DNA of 7,201 bases from Bacillota bacterium (lineage in GTDB: Bacteria; Bacillota; Clostridia; Christensenellales; Aristaeellaceae), in NCBI GenBank assembly GCA_009787135.1, contig WRGP01000146.1:1-7201 (forward strand). The letters are read 5' to 3'. The notes under the pieces are model-generated. The model did not search any database. It was not told the origin of the DNA and worked only from the letters and a program-made list of their open reading frames with translations. How positions within the stretch are numbered: the stretch's first letter is position 1; the number at the start of each line of letters is the position of its first letter. Below, in pieces: positions 7,146 to 7,201 of this stretch. The translations under genes and the position numbers were made by a program.

Positions 7146-7201
7146 ATGCGCGTTTTCACCTGTATTCTGCTGCTTGTCACGCTGCTGGCCGCCGCGTTTT
7201 T
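7146..7201 (+). CDS. Start of a probable exported protein (cut by window edge)
   Basis: Only 18 full codons are visible: an ATG preceded by GGGAGG (7134-7139) at 6 bases, encoding MRVFTCILLLVTLLAAAF. One arginine followed by an uninterrupted hydrophobic stretch looks like a signal peptide or N-terminal membrane anchor. The cysteine at position 6 is too early for a lipobox. No family can be assigned from this length. Confidence 0.7.
   Translation, partial: MRVFTCILLLVTLLAAAF

Overview
The window looks like a chromosomal segment of a Gram-positive Clostridia-type bacterium. The evidence is strong AGGAGG-class ribosome binding sites, consensus TTGACA/TATAAT promoters, an Rrf2-cysteine desulfurase pair, a BspA-like leucine-rich secreted protein and a CCA-encoding tRNA. 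Most genes are GC-rich (44 of 60 bases are G/C at 5401-5460), while one gene is strikingly AT-rich (15 of 60 at 4381-4440). This placement is inferred from gene content and style, not from a marker gene.

Left part, minus strand (1-2177). An Rrf2/IscR-type regulator (990-1424) overlaps by 4 bases the start of a NifS/IscS-type cysteine desulfurase (993 down to the window edge, C-terminus missing). Together they form an Fe-S cluster/sulfur-mobilisation operon with a clear promoter and an inverted-repeat operator at its start site, which suggests autoregulation. Upstream of that operon, on the same strand, is a small secreted protein with BspA-type leucine-rich repeats (1677-2177).

Middle (2359-4036). 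A complete serine hydroxymethyltransferase gene, glyA (2359-3612, minus), has a consensus promoter with a short leader and an exact tandem 12-bp repeat further upstream. Next to it is a decayed transposase fragment (3785-4036, plus) that matches the N-terminal region of ISAs1-type DDE transposases. A 13-base block near its end recurs at 1627-1639, suggesting two remnants of one repeated element.

Right part, plus strand (4121-7201). A tRNA-Leu(GAG) gene has its own promoter and is followed by a perfect 16-bp hairpin. An AT-rich, probably acquired GNAT acetyltransferase of the phosphinothricin acetyltransferase type follows. Then comes a complete S9-family serine peptidase (prolyl oligopeptidase/acylaminoacyl-peptidase type) with its own promoter. 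The window ends in the first 18 codons of an apparently exported protein.

The genes are mostly independent housekeeping units rather than one pathway; only the regulator-desulfurase pair is a clear operon. I see no CRISPR array, defence system, riboswitch or other evidently new system. The points most worth a second look are the insertion-sequence remnants, the foreign-looking acetyltransferase behind the tRNA, and several small palindromic or tandem regulatory elements.
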